64,000 nucleotides of DNA from Paralvinella palmiformis (GCA_025642065.1 JAODUP010000508.1:62001-126000), one strand, 5' to 3'. Positions 49,574-61,732 are shown, counted from the stretch's first letter. Notes: generated by a model not told the origin, from the letters alone. Made by a program: numbers and translations.

Positions 49574-49746
49574 TTATTCCCATTGAAATTTCTCTGATCG
49601 TAATAAATGCGGTAACTTTCTATTAAATGGTTTGTAGAATTCTTTCAGCAGTTCCCTGGTCTCGTGATGCATTCCCGTTTTCTTGGAAGGATTCATGACG
49701 CGGAACTCTTTAATACTTTCAATCGCCGAATCCGGTATCGTGTCGT
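49574..49746 (-). CDS. CHST15: CHST15-like coding exon 8 (C-terminus)
   Basis: Acceptor tcaatttcag, phase 1. It encodes the terminal ETRELLKEFYKPFNRKLPHL block and ends KFQWE before the stop. A possible AATAAA lies near 49175 on the - strand. Confidence 0.92.
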
Positions 49747-51577
49747 CTGAAATTGACATCAGGATTTCAGCAATGAGATTCAGTGAAAGATCATTATTTT
49801 TAAATGCCTCCCTCTAACACACACACACACACACACAGTCTAAAATGATGTATAAGTCTATTTTCGTTGTTCATAAATTTGGTATTTTTCGTACCATCGA
49901 TACCAAAAATATTTTATGAATGCAATTTTGCCTCTCACGAGTTCGAGTACAATTGATTGATTATTATTTCATTTCACTGATTGATTGATTGATTGATTGA
50001 TTGTCATACCTATGCCGAGGAAGTGGCTGATCTCTTTGATCGTTGTCAGGCGGTCGGCGAAGTATTCTTCACTCTTGATGAAGAGGAACTGCTTCCTAGG
50101 GAACACCTTCAGCCAATCGTTGATGAAGATGCTGTACATACTGATGGTTATTGACCGCATGGCCAAGGCGTTGTACGTCTATCCGAGAATAAAAATAAAA
50201 ACAATGTTATGGGGAAAAGGTTCAGCAACCAACGTTTGGTCGCTTAAGCGCATGCGCGTACTCTCGGCGCGCGTTTTCCTGATTTGTAAACGAGGGCACG
50301 TGGAAGAATTTGAATTATTTTAGGGCCACCTAGTTGATGATGATGATTGATGTTTTACGGCCACTTTTGTGCACAAGGTAGACTAAATGGGCCGAGCGAC
50401 CTCCAAAGGTAATGCGACGAAGTGAAAGACGAAACAACCTTCAGATATGCCCACGCCGGGATTCGAACACGAGTGGTAGTGATCTGTGGTGCAGCACGCT
50501 ACCGCTAGCCCACGGAGGCGCCCACGGCCACCTAGTTGGTCGATAGCAGAGTAATATAGACCGTTGTTTACCGGATGAAGGGGAGAGGGTCATTGCATCT
50601 ATCTGAGCAGTGTTCACGCCAAAATGAATGATACAGTCGATCACGTCTAGTCTGCGCTTCCCTAATCCGTCCGCTTTGCTATTGTAAGGACTACAAGACG
50701 AATGATTTATCTAATAATGCCAACTAACCACGTATCTGTTTACATTTCATTTTGACGGATGCATAGATAATTTCCGGTTGTTATTGTTATAATCGGATAA
50801 AACAGATCTGACGACATTGATCTCGGAAAATATTCTATATAACAACGGGACGTCTTACTCCGTCATAACGTTGCTACTAATGCTCTATTGATCGTCTAAT
50901 CTCATAAGCCGCAATGTTAAAGTGAGTGGTATTTACCGGCGGCGAATAAGCGCAGGATTTAGGACCTCTCTGCTTGAAACACCGAGCTAGCTTAGTGGTC
51001 GCTTTAACCATGTCGTGGTGGAATCTGTCGGCTAATTCAGCCTTTGTGGCGTGTCGCTTCCTCGTCTTGAAGTAGCAATAATGCGAGAACGTTCTGAAAC
51101 GTAAACAACAACAACAACTTAGAGCACGTGACGCCGACACGTCATAAACGGATTGCCCAATCATCGATCGGCAAAACGTGGCAGATAAAAAGGGCCCTTC
51201 CCTGTATTTCTAACTTAAATGTGTGACTGATTTAGTTCGGCTATTTTCGTCTTTTAACATGGCATTTCGCGATTTATTTGGCGTGCTGACCTTTCCATTG
51301 GATCTCTGAGCATGACGATTAGTTTTGAGTGAGGATTCAGGGCGTACATGTGGTCGGCTGTGGTGAATTTTGGAGCGTCTCGTTCCTGGTTGCCCTTAAT
51401 GTTCTGCCAGTTGGGTAACTTCCATATCGTCTGGGCATCCATGTCAGCTGAACGACAACGGTACATTAGGTATGCCAATCTACTCCGCACGTATGCTCGT
51501 AGGCGCTCGTGCACGCACACACACCACGCACATGCACATTTATACACTACCATACACGTATAAACATACAACTATAG

Positions 51578-51624
<47 letters not shown>

Positions 51625-51749
51625 CATACAAATACATAATATCAATTACAGTTACAACCAATCTACATAAATAGGTAGATATAGATAGATAGACAGATAG
51701 ATAAAAAAAGTACAGTTACAGAATGAAGATTGAACATTTTATAAGCCAA

Positions 51750-51799
<50 letters not shown>

Positions 51800-52451
51800 G
51801 TCGCCATCTGTGAACATATATTTGTTAAATTTTTTTTTAACATACCTGAAACACCTGGATGGTAATAAGAACCATCTGACAATTTATATGAGATGCCTCT
51901 AATTACCTCCGCTACACCATCATACAGATCCAGGTAATCTGACAAGGAGGCGTCAGGTAATTTGTCTGAAAATAATCACCAAAGCCATGTACATCGGATA
52001 AATTATCATGTTTGTTTAAGCATATGTATGTCGTATTTATGTATGTCGCATTCACGAAAATTAGCACATAATCTGACCATGGATAATCCGACAACTTGAA
52101 GATCCGAACAAATTGCTGTAAATGGGAAATTCCCTATAACACACACACACACACACACACACATTATGCCGATTTAAACGTAAAGAAAAGATAAATAGAT
52201 TCCATATTTAGGTAATGTACGCAACACAATGTTGTCACGTGTTCAACAAACTGTTATGTTTCACCCTGATTAGACAACAGTTTGCGGCGGCAGACCTCTA
52301 TCCGCACGATTATTATAGGTTCATATTCTGTTCGAACCCAGAATGAAGCTGATATCAGTATCTATGGTCTCGAAATGTTCTGATGCATATAGGATTCTTT
52401 TGAACCACACGAAATTACTGTTGAATGTAAACTGTGTTGTGTGTGGCGCGT

Positions 52452-52483
<32 letters not shown>

Positions 52484-54410
52484 CTCGCATGCACAAAGAA
52501 ACAAATTTTCTCACTTGCATAATTGTGAAGTCGTATTTTGTTCCAGAATTTCGGTTCTTTAATCAATCCCCGTACAAATTCCGGTAACATTGACATGGAT
52601 CGCCATAAGTCAGTGGTTCCAGCTCGTGTAAAACCAATCAAGAAGAAATAAGGAAAACATCGCAGACGCCACGACTTCCCGTCTTTAGTCTTCTTTTTCC
52701 GTACCTGTACGGGTAAAATATGGGTCTTCGGTGTTACAACGTCAGATAGATCTATAGGTACATTGTTAAAGCGAGCGAGTTGAGAATAAATGATATGCCA
52801 GTTTGTTCATTGCAACGTTCTAAGGCATAGAATTAGCATGTCTAAAGTGTCTCTTAATAAGTTTACTCAAATCAAATGTTCAGATTCATTCCTTATTTGT
52901 ATCATAGTTTACCTATACCAACTGATCAAATGCTTTATTTTCATTTTATTGATCAACAGCAGCTAGCAGTAAACAAATGTGCCATCATTTATTTACTTTT
53001 GTATATTGTACTAAATTATGCCTAGGTTTTTTGTTAATCTATCGACATTTCATTTGCCCCGCATTGTGATGGAATTTGTCACTTACTTGTACCAGATGGT
53101 CAAGATTGTCGAAGGTCTTCTCCCATTCTCTGTGTGGCTGCGATTTCGGATAATACTTGTAATATTGATAATAGACCGAGTGCTCGAAGTAGGAAAATCC
53201 CCTCGGCACATGTTCCACCCAGCAGGGATTACGATAATTTGACAACGTATTCGGTAATGGCTGAAACGAATGAATGAATGAATGAATGGATGAACCAACC
53301 AATCAATCAGTTAATCAATAAATCGATCGATCGATCAATCAATCAGTCAACGATAAAATAAATAAATAAATACTATGTTAATCTCAATGATGGTTTTCGG
53401 CGACATACAACTTGTTAGTGGATGAAATATGCCACAGACACAATAAACACTAGCATTTGATTCCATGACCTGTACGTCAGCAGTAGATTATATTACCAGC
53501 TATACTACTGAAGCATCCCAGCTGAAGACGGCCAAATACAAGACTATCTGTAGTTAACATACCATAAAGGGCATTCTGTTATTAATTAGAAATCAATAAA
53601 TCGACCCCTAGAAATTGACACCAAGAACATTATTGCTGTATCTACACAATAAACAATTGATGAGTTACTTTATTTTAATATATTCATATTTATCAAATAC
53701 TTTTACTGTTGATGTTGTAACGCTTTCCAACTGGCATACAATTGAGAGTGTTTCGTCTTTTATAACACACCAACCGTTTTCATTTTCTCTATCTCTGTCT
53801 CGCTGACGTGCATCGAGTAATAGGGATCCCTCATGCCGTGTCCCGACGTGATACCCGTGTGTGGTACGTAGGCGCCGTGTTTGTCGTCAGTGATCACGTG
53901 ACTCTCGTCCACTTCGGCGTGATGACTGGATGAGAAATGGAGATTTTTGGAGTTCTTCGAATGCTGTCTGTGTTCCTCGTCGCTGGCGAATCGCGGATCG
54001 TTCGCCATGTGTACCACGCCGTCGTTCAGGTGGCTTGCCGCAGGATCATTCGCGGCGATTTCAATTCCGTCATTGCCCAATTGGGGATTGTTGTTGTTCT
54101 CGTTGAACTGGCGTACCGGCTCCCGATTAGCCACGACCGCAGGAGGTCCGACCATCGGCGCCTGGATCACGTTAGCCATCGCAGGTCGGCTGGGCGGAGG
54201 ATGTTGTCCCGGTGGTGGCGGGGGAGGATGGATGCCCGGGGGCACCGGTGCCGCACTGCCGTATTTCAGCCTGGTATCTATATGTCTCGGCGCAACCACG
54301 GCGCGTTGCCGGCCGCTGCGCGTGAAATACAAAATTCCAGTAATGAGCAAAACGTACGTCAGGTTTTTCGAGAAGAGCACCTTCGTTAGACACGTCTTTA
54401 AACGGACCAT
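49574..54410 (-). CDS. CHST15: CHST15-like sulfotransferase (GalNAc 4-sulfate 6-O-sulfotransferase family), 8 coding exons
   Basis: Coding exons (- strand) are 54410-53775, 53260-53087, 52704-52515, 51965-51846, 51447-51291, 51093-50937, 50178-50010 and 49746-49574. They total 1776 nt (591 aa plus stop), with every phase consistent. It is a type II Golgi protein by layout: a short cytosolic tail, a membrane segment near residues 11-29 (LTYVLLITGILYF), a Pro/His/Asn-rich stem to about 212, then the catalytic domain. The domain follows human CHST15 closely: NPCWVE, LRCFPYFFLIG, GTTDL (299-303), KEPKFW, DYLDLYDG, LIVMLRDPMER (416-426) with Ser429, INDWLKVFP, FLFIKSEEYF and FYKPFNRKL. That enzyme uses PAPS to make chondroitin sulfate E. 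The Lys normally in the 5'-phosphosulfate loop is Arg297 here. The family is sure; the exact acceptor is not. Confidence 0.95.
50010..50178 (-). CDS. CHST15: CHST15-like coding exon 7
   Basis: Acceptor tctcggatag, donor GTATGA, phase 1 out. It encodes SIFINDWLKVFPRKQFLFIK, typical of the family. Confidence 0.92.
50334..50526 (-). mobile_element. tRNA-derived SINE (family A)
   Basis: Inverted full-length copy in intron 6 of the CHST15-like gene, in the sense orientation of that gene. Confidence 0.87.
50937..51093 (-). CDS. CHST15: CHST15-like coding exon 6
   Basis: Acceptor acgtttcag, donor GTAAAT. It completes the 3' motif (R-TFSHYCYF, with the conserved Ser429) and encodes a basic helix with paired Cys residues. 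Confidence 0.9.
51291..51447 (-). CDS. CHST15: CHST15-like coding exon 5 (start of 3'-phosphate-binding motif)
   Basis: Acceptor cgttcag, donor GTCAGC, phase 1 in and 2 out. It encodes HSKLIVMLRDPMER, the PAPS 3'-phosphate-binding strand. Confidence 0.92.
51578..51790 (+). repeat. TA microsatellites in intron 4 of the CHST15-like gene
   Basis: Tracts at about 51578-51622 and 51756-51790, separated by short TAGA repeats. Confidence 0.9.
51846..51965 (-). CDS. CHST15: CHST15-like coding exon 4
   Basis: Acceptor attattttcag, donor GTATGT, phase 1 both sides. It encodes LSDYLDLYDGVAEVI, matching the EDYLDLFD segment of CHST15. Confidence 0.9.
52515..52704 (-). CDS. CHST15: CHST15-like coding exon 3 (5'-phosphosulfate-binding loop)
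   Basis: Acceptor acccgtacag, donor GTGAGA, phase 1 out. It encodes RLRCFPYFFLIGFTRAGTTD, the PAPS 5'-phosphosulfate loop, and KEPKFWNK. Confidence 0.93.
53087..53260 (-). CDS. CHST15: CHST15-like coding exon 2
   Basis: Acceptor ttcgtttcag, donor GTAAGT, 58 codons in phase 0. It encodes NPCWVEHVPRGFSYFEHSVY, the conserved entry to the luminal domain. Confidence 0.92.
53775..54410 (-). CDS. CHST15: CHST15-like coding exon 1 (tail, membrane anchor, stem)
   Basis: Starts at ATG 54410 (MVRLKTCLTKVLF); the frame is open slightly upstream, but only through a GTG. It encodes the anchor and a stem with a run of prolines (PPGIHPPPPPPGQHPPP) and a His/Asp-rich segment. The donor is GTTGGT, phase 0. 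Confidence 0.88.
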
Positions 54411-55642
54411 GGTCACAGATGGAGCGAGCGAGAGAGAGAGACAGACAACTTACACGATGAAGATAGTATAACCTAATATAAGCCAGACATCGAATCGAAG
54501 AGACAGACCTTCGGTACAGTCGGGAGAAGAAGAGTCGGAGAACTCTCCTCGGCTTCTGGTGTGCAGAACAAACAAACCCCGAACATTCGCTTCTTATTTA
54601 AGAATAGTCCAATCCCGATGGAATGATAGGAATCCGAATGGATTGACAGGACGAGCCCTTTGCTACGTAGCCGCTTCCACTCATCGACGCCAATGGCCGA
54701 GTGTAGGTAGCTCGATATTGATCCCCGAATGGCAAACTCCAATAACATCGTCGAACCCCAAACCGTTCGAATATATAGATTCGCCTATAACGCCTCGCTG
54801 ACATTGGCATTGATTCGTAATTGATCTTTCGTATTGGATGTTGCACGAACGATGGAACAAGATAGTATAGATCGGTCGCCACGTGTTAATGCCGATTCGT
54901 TTGTCCTCTAAATGCCATCAAATATAACCGGGCCAGTTTATTTATAAGCGGACGTTGTGATTAAGTCAGGGACGGTGCGAAATACGGCATTCTTAGTCAG
55001 TGCCACGGAGACGATTCGTGGTATTTGAATCGCAATTCCGTTCGCCGAGCCAGGTCAAATTTGGAAGCGTCCCACTTAAAGCTGATTGGCTGCGTTCAAA
55101 ATAGGCGTATGATCTATTTGTTATACTGGTTCGATTCACTGTAAATAACATACAACATGATGCTAGTGCGAACCACCGTCAATGCCACAGATGGTCTCTC
55201 TCGGCTGCATATTATGTTAAAGGGCATGTACCATAATATGTTCTACGTATTTTTTCTTCGTGTTGAAGTCCCTGAGTTGTAAATGTTCTTGCTCTCGTTT
55301 GATTATATCTCGGCGAATCCCGCGATGGTGGTAATTACTTCCCGTAGCGAATATTTTCTCCTTTAATAGCTAATATTTCCTCCCTTAATAGCCAATGCTT
55401 TCCTCCCTTAATAGCCAATGTTTCTCCAAGTTCAGGCCTCATGATTATAACCGTTACATCCCAACTTGCTTCCTCACCACAAACCAGTGTTTTCTCTTGG
55501 TGCAGCGGTCTTATGCTCGAATGGCGTAGTTACTTGGATCCGGGGGATGTTTTATGCTTTAATCAAATCTTCGGGTTTATCACCTCACTTCCCAACGCAA
55601 CAGCGCAATCAAAACATTCACTAGGCAAAGAGAAAAGGTCAC

Positions 55643-55828
55643 GGGCGCCTCCGTGGTCTAGCGGTAGCGTGTTGGACCACAGATCACTACCACCCGTGTT
55701 CGAATCTCGGCGTGGGCATATCTGAAGGTTGTTTCATCTTTGACTTCGCTTCATTACTTTTGAAGGTCGCTCGGCCCATTTAGCCTACCTTGTGCACAAA
55801 AGTGGCCGTAAAACATCAATCATCAAGA
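55643..55828 (+). mobile_element. tRNA-derived SINE (family A), best preserved copy
   Basis: Head GCGCCTCCGTGGTCTAGCGG, B box GTGTTCGAATC, body TTTCATCTTTGACTTCGCTT, tail AAAACATCAATCATC. The A and B box spacing matches a tRNA promoter. Confidence 0.9.
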
Positions 55829-56995
55829 GAAAATGTCACAAATATATATATACCGCATTAGTAGCGGAAATATTAAAATAAAATTAGCACTTGATGTATG
55901 GCCAGATGCGGCGAATCGTGTAACGTGTAACAGCCGAAACGTGTAACAGCTGTCTATTAAAATGTGAATAATGATTCGTTTCGTTCATATTTTGCCGGTC
56001 TGAACAATTTATTTTTAATCTTTAATCAAAGTTGTGATCTATTACCAAAGAAGTTAAATCACCGTGAAGCAGGGTTCGAAATAACCGCTATCCCGTTAAC
56101 CCCGGGTTAATAGAAATACTTGTGGGCTCGTAGAATATGTGTGTTATTAGGGAATATCGCGATTAATTGAGGAACTAGGGGGGGGGGGCACTATTTAAAT
56201 GTCCAAACTTTATCAAAATGCGTTATGCTTGCGTATCGCATCATGTCTTACACATATTACCTTAATTGATTGAGGCTGTTGCATTGTTATTTGCCGTATC
56301 AGGATTTTGTCACTGAAATTGGATAACTTTGCAGTTTATGAATGAAACACCTACCATACCCTTGCTACGCTCGGGACTCGCTGCGCCCACTCGCTAACTT
56401 TCGGGATCGTTAAACTTCACGAGGACTAATAGATTTCACAGTCCATTTCGGCCCTGTGGGCTAATGATTGGAAAGTCTTAGCTTCTAACCCTTCTGAAGT
56501 GTGATGCATGGCGTCCATCTTTGAAATAATATCTGATTTAAAAAGGTGTCTAACTAGATACAGCTGTATAAGTCAGAATGTATTTTAAACAAGCACGCAC
56601 GCACGCACGCACGCACGGACACACACACACACGCTGCGTTTAATATATGGTTGTACGTTTATATGAACAAATAAAAATAAACTTAAAATCCAGAATATTG
56701 CAAAGAAATGTCAGAAGAAAATTTATAACTGACATTCCCGAATAAAACAATGTTAAACAACAAAAACGATACACAATAAATAAAATTGATTATTAAAAGA
56801 TTATTTCAAATCTGATAAAGGTTGTGTGAACACTTTCTAATGTCATCATATTACATGGGAGAGAAATTCGTAAATCTAGGTTCAAATTTAGATAAAGAAG
56901 TAAAATGCTTTCAAAAACATATTTACATAGGTCATTTTATCAACTTAATATTATTTATACAAGTACATGCTTACGTTTTTATCACAAAGGTTACC

Positions 56996-56999
<4 letters not shown>

Positions 57000-57061
<62 letters not shown>
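57000..57061 (+). repeat. (TA)n microsatellite
   Basis: Sixty-two bp of TA. Confidence 0.95.
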
Positions 57062-57063
<2 letters not shown>

Positions 57064-57369
57064 ATATAGTAAAAAAGTTCGTCAAACCAAACACTTACAA
57101 ACCTGTTGCAACAAAATAGAAGGCTAACAGAACGGTAACGATTCAAAATCTTAGCCTAAGTATGCTTGAATAAAGGGATATTTCGGGTATAGTATGTATA
57201 TATTTATGTGCCACGGGAAAACCCAGCCTATTTGGCCAAGGACTCTGAGAGAATATACTATATCTCCCACTTTTCAAGACAGAATGAAAACACTCTCCCC
57301 TTGTTCAGAAATAGGGATATTGTTAGATCTATCACAGCGGTGTTCCGTGAGTTTCATTCATCAGTCAAA

Positions 57370-57712
57370 CACGCCTCCGTCGTCTAATTTGTAGTGCGTT
57401 GGATCACGGATTGTGGTAATATGCTACTGTTTTTACTGTTAATGGACACACCTCTGCTTTGTACGACAACTGGTTCTCGCAAGAATATGTAAATCTGAAG
57501 TTTGGAATAAACGAAGTGAAGCAGTTAAACATTGTTTTATGTAGTACCAAATACTGCAACACGGATCACTACTATCTGGGTTCGAATCTCGGCGCGGGCA
57601 TATCTGAAGGGTGTTTCATCTTTGACTTTGCTTGATTACCTTTGGAGGCCGCCCATTTATCCTACTATGTGTACAAAAGTGGCCGTAAAGCATCAATCAT
57701 CATCATCAGTCA
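57370..57712 (+). mobile_element. SINE family A split by a 148-bp insertion
   Basis: The head at 57370-57411 continues at 57560-57712. The 7-bp word CACGGAT is present at both break points (57405-57411 and 57560-57566), as expected of a target duplication. The inserted sequence 57412-57559 shows no clear inverted repeats. Confidence 0.75.
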
Positions 57713-58449
57713 ATTATTTTTATCGTTTTAAAATTGTGTAACAGCCGAAATTAAACAATGATAGGCCATAAGGATATTATTACGAAATCGGCTTATTTTT
57801 AATAAACAGACCGTGGTCATTTATTTCATTTACTAATAGTAATATAGCTGTCACTCGGGACAGGTTTAATACTTGCTTCAAGATAATAAACATCCTTGAC
57901 AAAATTGACTGAACAAAGTCAGAGCTCTCAATCAGAGTTCGCAGTAAAAAAGTCATTCTCTGCGCCAAACTCAGACTGGGAAGTTCGGTATCATTTTCTT
58001 CACAGTGGATACTGATTCGGTATGACAGATGAGACTGGAGAATCTTTGGTAGGCTGATATAAAGAAGAAGAAGAACTACACCGGGGAGCCCCGTCTAATT
58101 CTGCGCCCAGTAAATAGTGTAGTTCTTTATGACAAATTAGGCTAGAGACAAAATCAGACCCTATATGAGTCGATCAAGTATTATTTTGTCAAGCAGTAAT
58201 TTATTTAGCAGACGACATATATGCAGGTATGTTGGCAGGTTGACTTTATCTGCGGAATGCACTATTCGAACTGGTGGAGGATAATTTATTGTCAATATTT
58301 TAAGTATACTATTTCATCTTCTCTTATTTTCACTGAAGTGAGCTCTCCGTTAATTGTGGCTCGGAAATGAAAGAAGGCGTTTTAAAACTTTTACACTAAT
58401 AATAATAATAATGTATATTTAATAAAGCGCCCTTACTAGAAAAAGCCAT

Positions 58450-59060
58450 TCAAAGGCAGCTCGGCATACTGATGTGACATGTTCATGCATGTTAATACAT
58501 TGGTAAAAAATAACCCCTAGGGGTAATCGAAGATGCACCCATCTGTAATGCTGGTGTCTTTAGGGATTTAACACAATATGGTGATGCCAAATATAAAATA
58601 TTTGTTTTATTATCATTTAGTTTTAGAAGATTTTGAGTCATCCATAGCCGAATATCGGCAATATAATGTTCTAAATTCTTCAAGGAAGAGGAGAAATTTA
58701 ACTCATTGTCAGGATCCAGTGATATATACAGCTGTGTGTCATCAGCATACAAGTGATATTTAACCCCATATCGCTACACAATGATTCCAAGAGGACGGGT
58801 ATACATTGTGAAAACCAGAGGACCAAGAACTGAACCCTGTGGTACACCAGATAACAAAACCTGAATGTCAGATAAAATACCATGAACAGACACTCTCTGG
58901 GAGCGTTGTTCCAGATAGGATCTAAACCATTCAAGTACTTTACCTGACAGACCAAACATGTCTTTTAACCTAGAGAAAAGTACATTATAGTCAACTGTAT
59001 CAAATGCACCAGACAGATCCAGAAGAACAAGTATTGCTGGCTTACCTTGATATCATTTTT
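58450..59060 (-). mobile_element. Non-LTR retrotransposon RT fragment with SGVPQGSVLGPL and YADD
   Basis: On the - strand: VLEWFRSYLEQRSQRV, SGVPQGSVLGPLVF, a frame break, then MYADDTQLYISLDPD and NDNKTNILYL. These are the conserved RT palm motifs of Jockey/CR1-type elements. Truncated at both ends. Confidence 0.88.
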
Positions 59061-59912
59061 CACCCTAACCAAGGCTAGTAACTATGGCACATATTGCATC
59101 AAATATTTCCGGTAGATCCTGATCCCTCCTCCTAGCTGTGTTTCAGTTTTGTTACCTAGCGGAGTAATAATCTCCTTTTAGACTACCACACATCATCGGG
59201 GATCAATGTGAACTGGTAGATGAGACCTTTGGAGGCAACATGCTAAGGCTTTCGTCCTGCAGTGTACTGATCTCATGGCTGAAGATGATGACTACATTAT
59301 TATGTTTTTAGAATTTGGAAAGGTCAGTAAAGCACGAATCGATCAATTATTCTCATATTAGCATAAATCGTAAATATATATTTTTTAAATGCATCAATTT
59401 ATTTTAATATATGGCTCGAAAATTTAGGGGGTTAGGGGTGGATCTTTTATCTCCATCGTCGTCTTTAGCATAATTATATAGAGCAAAAGTACCTTGGGTA
59501 TAACGCCTCCTGTGAATTATAACATCATAGCGTACTAACTTGTTGTTGTGGTTGGGGCAAACGTTACTTTGGCTGTACCTTTTTGACATCATGGCGTTTT
59601 CCATTATTATCTGGAAATTCCTATGAAATTTAAATGGTAAATAAGACTTAAACATTTTGTTAATCGATTAAACAGTCGATACATACGATACATCACCGAG
59701 CAGTATGATGTATATACAACATGACCCCTACCAATAATGAGACTAATTAAATATACATTCAGGTTAATGATTACATTCTGTTGTATCGTGTTGCTTTGTA
59801 TCGTATTGCTATTTGTGGCGCCGTCTGGGGTTATTGTTGCTCGTGGTGCCGCCTAGTGAGTTCATGTAAATCGCCACCAACGTGAAAACGAGGCAATTAA
59901 TTGGCGTGCAAG

Positions 59913-60043
59913 ATGGCCGAAGAAAACGAAGCCGCTCCGGGTGAAGTTGAACCGTTCGAAAAGACCAGTGAAGACGATATTAAAATAAACCGCTATGTTT
60001 CCAATCCATCTAGAGGGAGAGGTTTCAGTCCTCGAGGTCCTAG
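59913..60043 (+). CDS. First coding exon of an unidentified gene
   Basis: An ATG in good context (caagATGG) opens 43 codons plus two bases, ending at a GTATGT donor. The peptide begins MAEENEAAPGEVEPFEKTSE and ends in an Arg/Gly stretch (NPSRGRGFSPRGPR) that resembles RGG-type nucleic-acid-binding tails. Base composition rises in GC around it, unlike the AT-rich flanks, as expected for a promoter and first exon. No following exon was recognised in the remaining 4 kb, so the gene leaves the window. The product is unknown. Confidence 0.6.
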
Positions 60044-61290
60044 GTATGTATAGAGAACACATGAGCCAACTATAGACTGTGTAGTCAGCAGTCTATATTC
60101 GAGTGGCGAGTACAGATCTAGAGTACCATTACCAGATATAAATTCTAATTGAGTAATTTGATGTAGTCAGTATTTATAGTAATATTACTTCTAAGATACG
60201 TTGAGTCCTAGAAAAACTTCATGAAGTATTAATTTTACAAGTCTATTTTTACTTAATAGAAAAGTATAAACCATGACTTTATTTTGGGTCTACAGTTGAC
60301 TCTCGAACTCGAAGAGACAATAGCCGAATAGGCTTCAATAGCTGAATAAGAATAACTGAGTAAGACTAGACAGTAACAAAATAAAAGTTGTGTAATCATG
60401 GCTAATTAGATCTAATAGTAATACATATAGTTAAATTAGTGAGTTATTCGTAATAGACTTCTCTATGAATCAGCTACGGCTAAGTAGTAAGTGAGTATAA
60501 TTTAGAAATGTGCTGTGTGAAAGCAATTCTTTGAAGCCAATAGATCTAGTAGGCACGTGACAAATACATTGTATTTCAACAAGAGGAAAGAGCATGCCAA
60601 TACCTTTACAATGATACTTGCATGTTTATTATGTGATGGATATTAAGAAAGTTATGCCAGTTTGAATGTCTAAATTTGGTCATTTCGTTTCACTGTAATT
60701 GTAAAACATAGGCAGATGTGTGACCCATTATTAAAGTTTTCAAAATGTCATACCTTTTTTTAATATTAATAAGATAAAGATAAAAAAAAATAGTGCATGA
60801 TTCATATAGACAACTCTTTATAATGGTGAAGTCTTGATAACATTCAATGTAACACTATGATGCTAATTAAATTCTTAGATTATTAATTCATTTATCAGAA
60901 CAAGTGATTTCATGAAATACTGATATAATAAGTACATTTATACACTACATATTTTAATAAAATGTTCAAGGAGATCACACAACAAGACATAAAGTAATGA
61001 TGGGAAAGTAATGTCTTTGTTCATATTGATTATCTGAAAAGATATTATAGTTACTTCTCAAATCACTAATTAACCTACTTAATGGCCTAAAAAATGAATA
61101 AATGATTATTCTACTTATTTAGTCACAGACACTCAACCATGACAACTATTTTACATGGGTTTTATTCACACCTGAACAATGTTTAAGAAATTTCAGTAAA
61201 TATAAACAGAAATTGTAGATTTAGGAAAATATCATTAAAGATCATGGTAATGATAATTGAATACTATTGAAGTAGATTACTTCTGTTACA

Positions 61291-61570
61291 GATTTTTCCA
61301 AAACTCAGCCATTATGTACATTAATATGTGTATAAAGTTTTATCAGCTTCATATCCTTACATTCAAGAAGAATGTTGACGTTTAATATATAATTACACAC
61401 ATCACTCAAATAATCTGCCTCCTATGAGTGAGCTTGGGAACTGATCGAATTTTTCAACATGGGGGCGATCGCCATTTGCACGGAGCGAACATATTTTCTC
61501 CTCTGCTTTATAAAAATGCAGGTGAAGTCCGATTTTTCTAAAACTCGGCCAATATGTATATTAAATAGTT
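61291..61570 (+). repeat. Short direct repeats 240 bp apart
   Basis: GATTTTTCCAAAACTCAGCC and GATTTTTCTAAAACTCGGCC, each followed by A.TATGTA.ATTAA. Confidence 0.6.
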
Positions 61571-61732
61571 TCTTAAACTTTTAAAAGTGTTCCCACTTAC
61601 CTAGAAGGAGTAATTTGACTCTGAAAATGATGCTCGACTTCACAATTTAATAACTTTTGTAATTTCCCGCCGATATCATCAATTCGAAAACAGTTCACTT
61701 GTGTTTGATCATTCATCTCTCTCTGGGAAATA

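Larger units (their letters stand above)
54411..59900. other. Intergenic stretch between the CHST15-like gene and the unidentified gene
   Basis: Holds two SINEs, a LINE fragment and TA tracts. 54420-55080 is less AT-rich and likely contains the promoter of the CHST15-like gene. No other exon was recognised with confidence. Confidence 0.5.

Noticed and set aside
53937..54471. Two long + strand frames over the sulfotransferase first exon
   Set aside because: Antisense shadows of a GC-richer coding exon; the - strand frame is backed by splice phases and homology.
56072..56457. Possible second hAT-like element (CAGGGTTCGAAAT ... CAGGGCCGAAATG inverted)
   Set aside because: Only about 10 bp of each end match and there is no flanking duplication, so the pairing may be chance.
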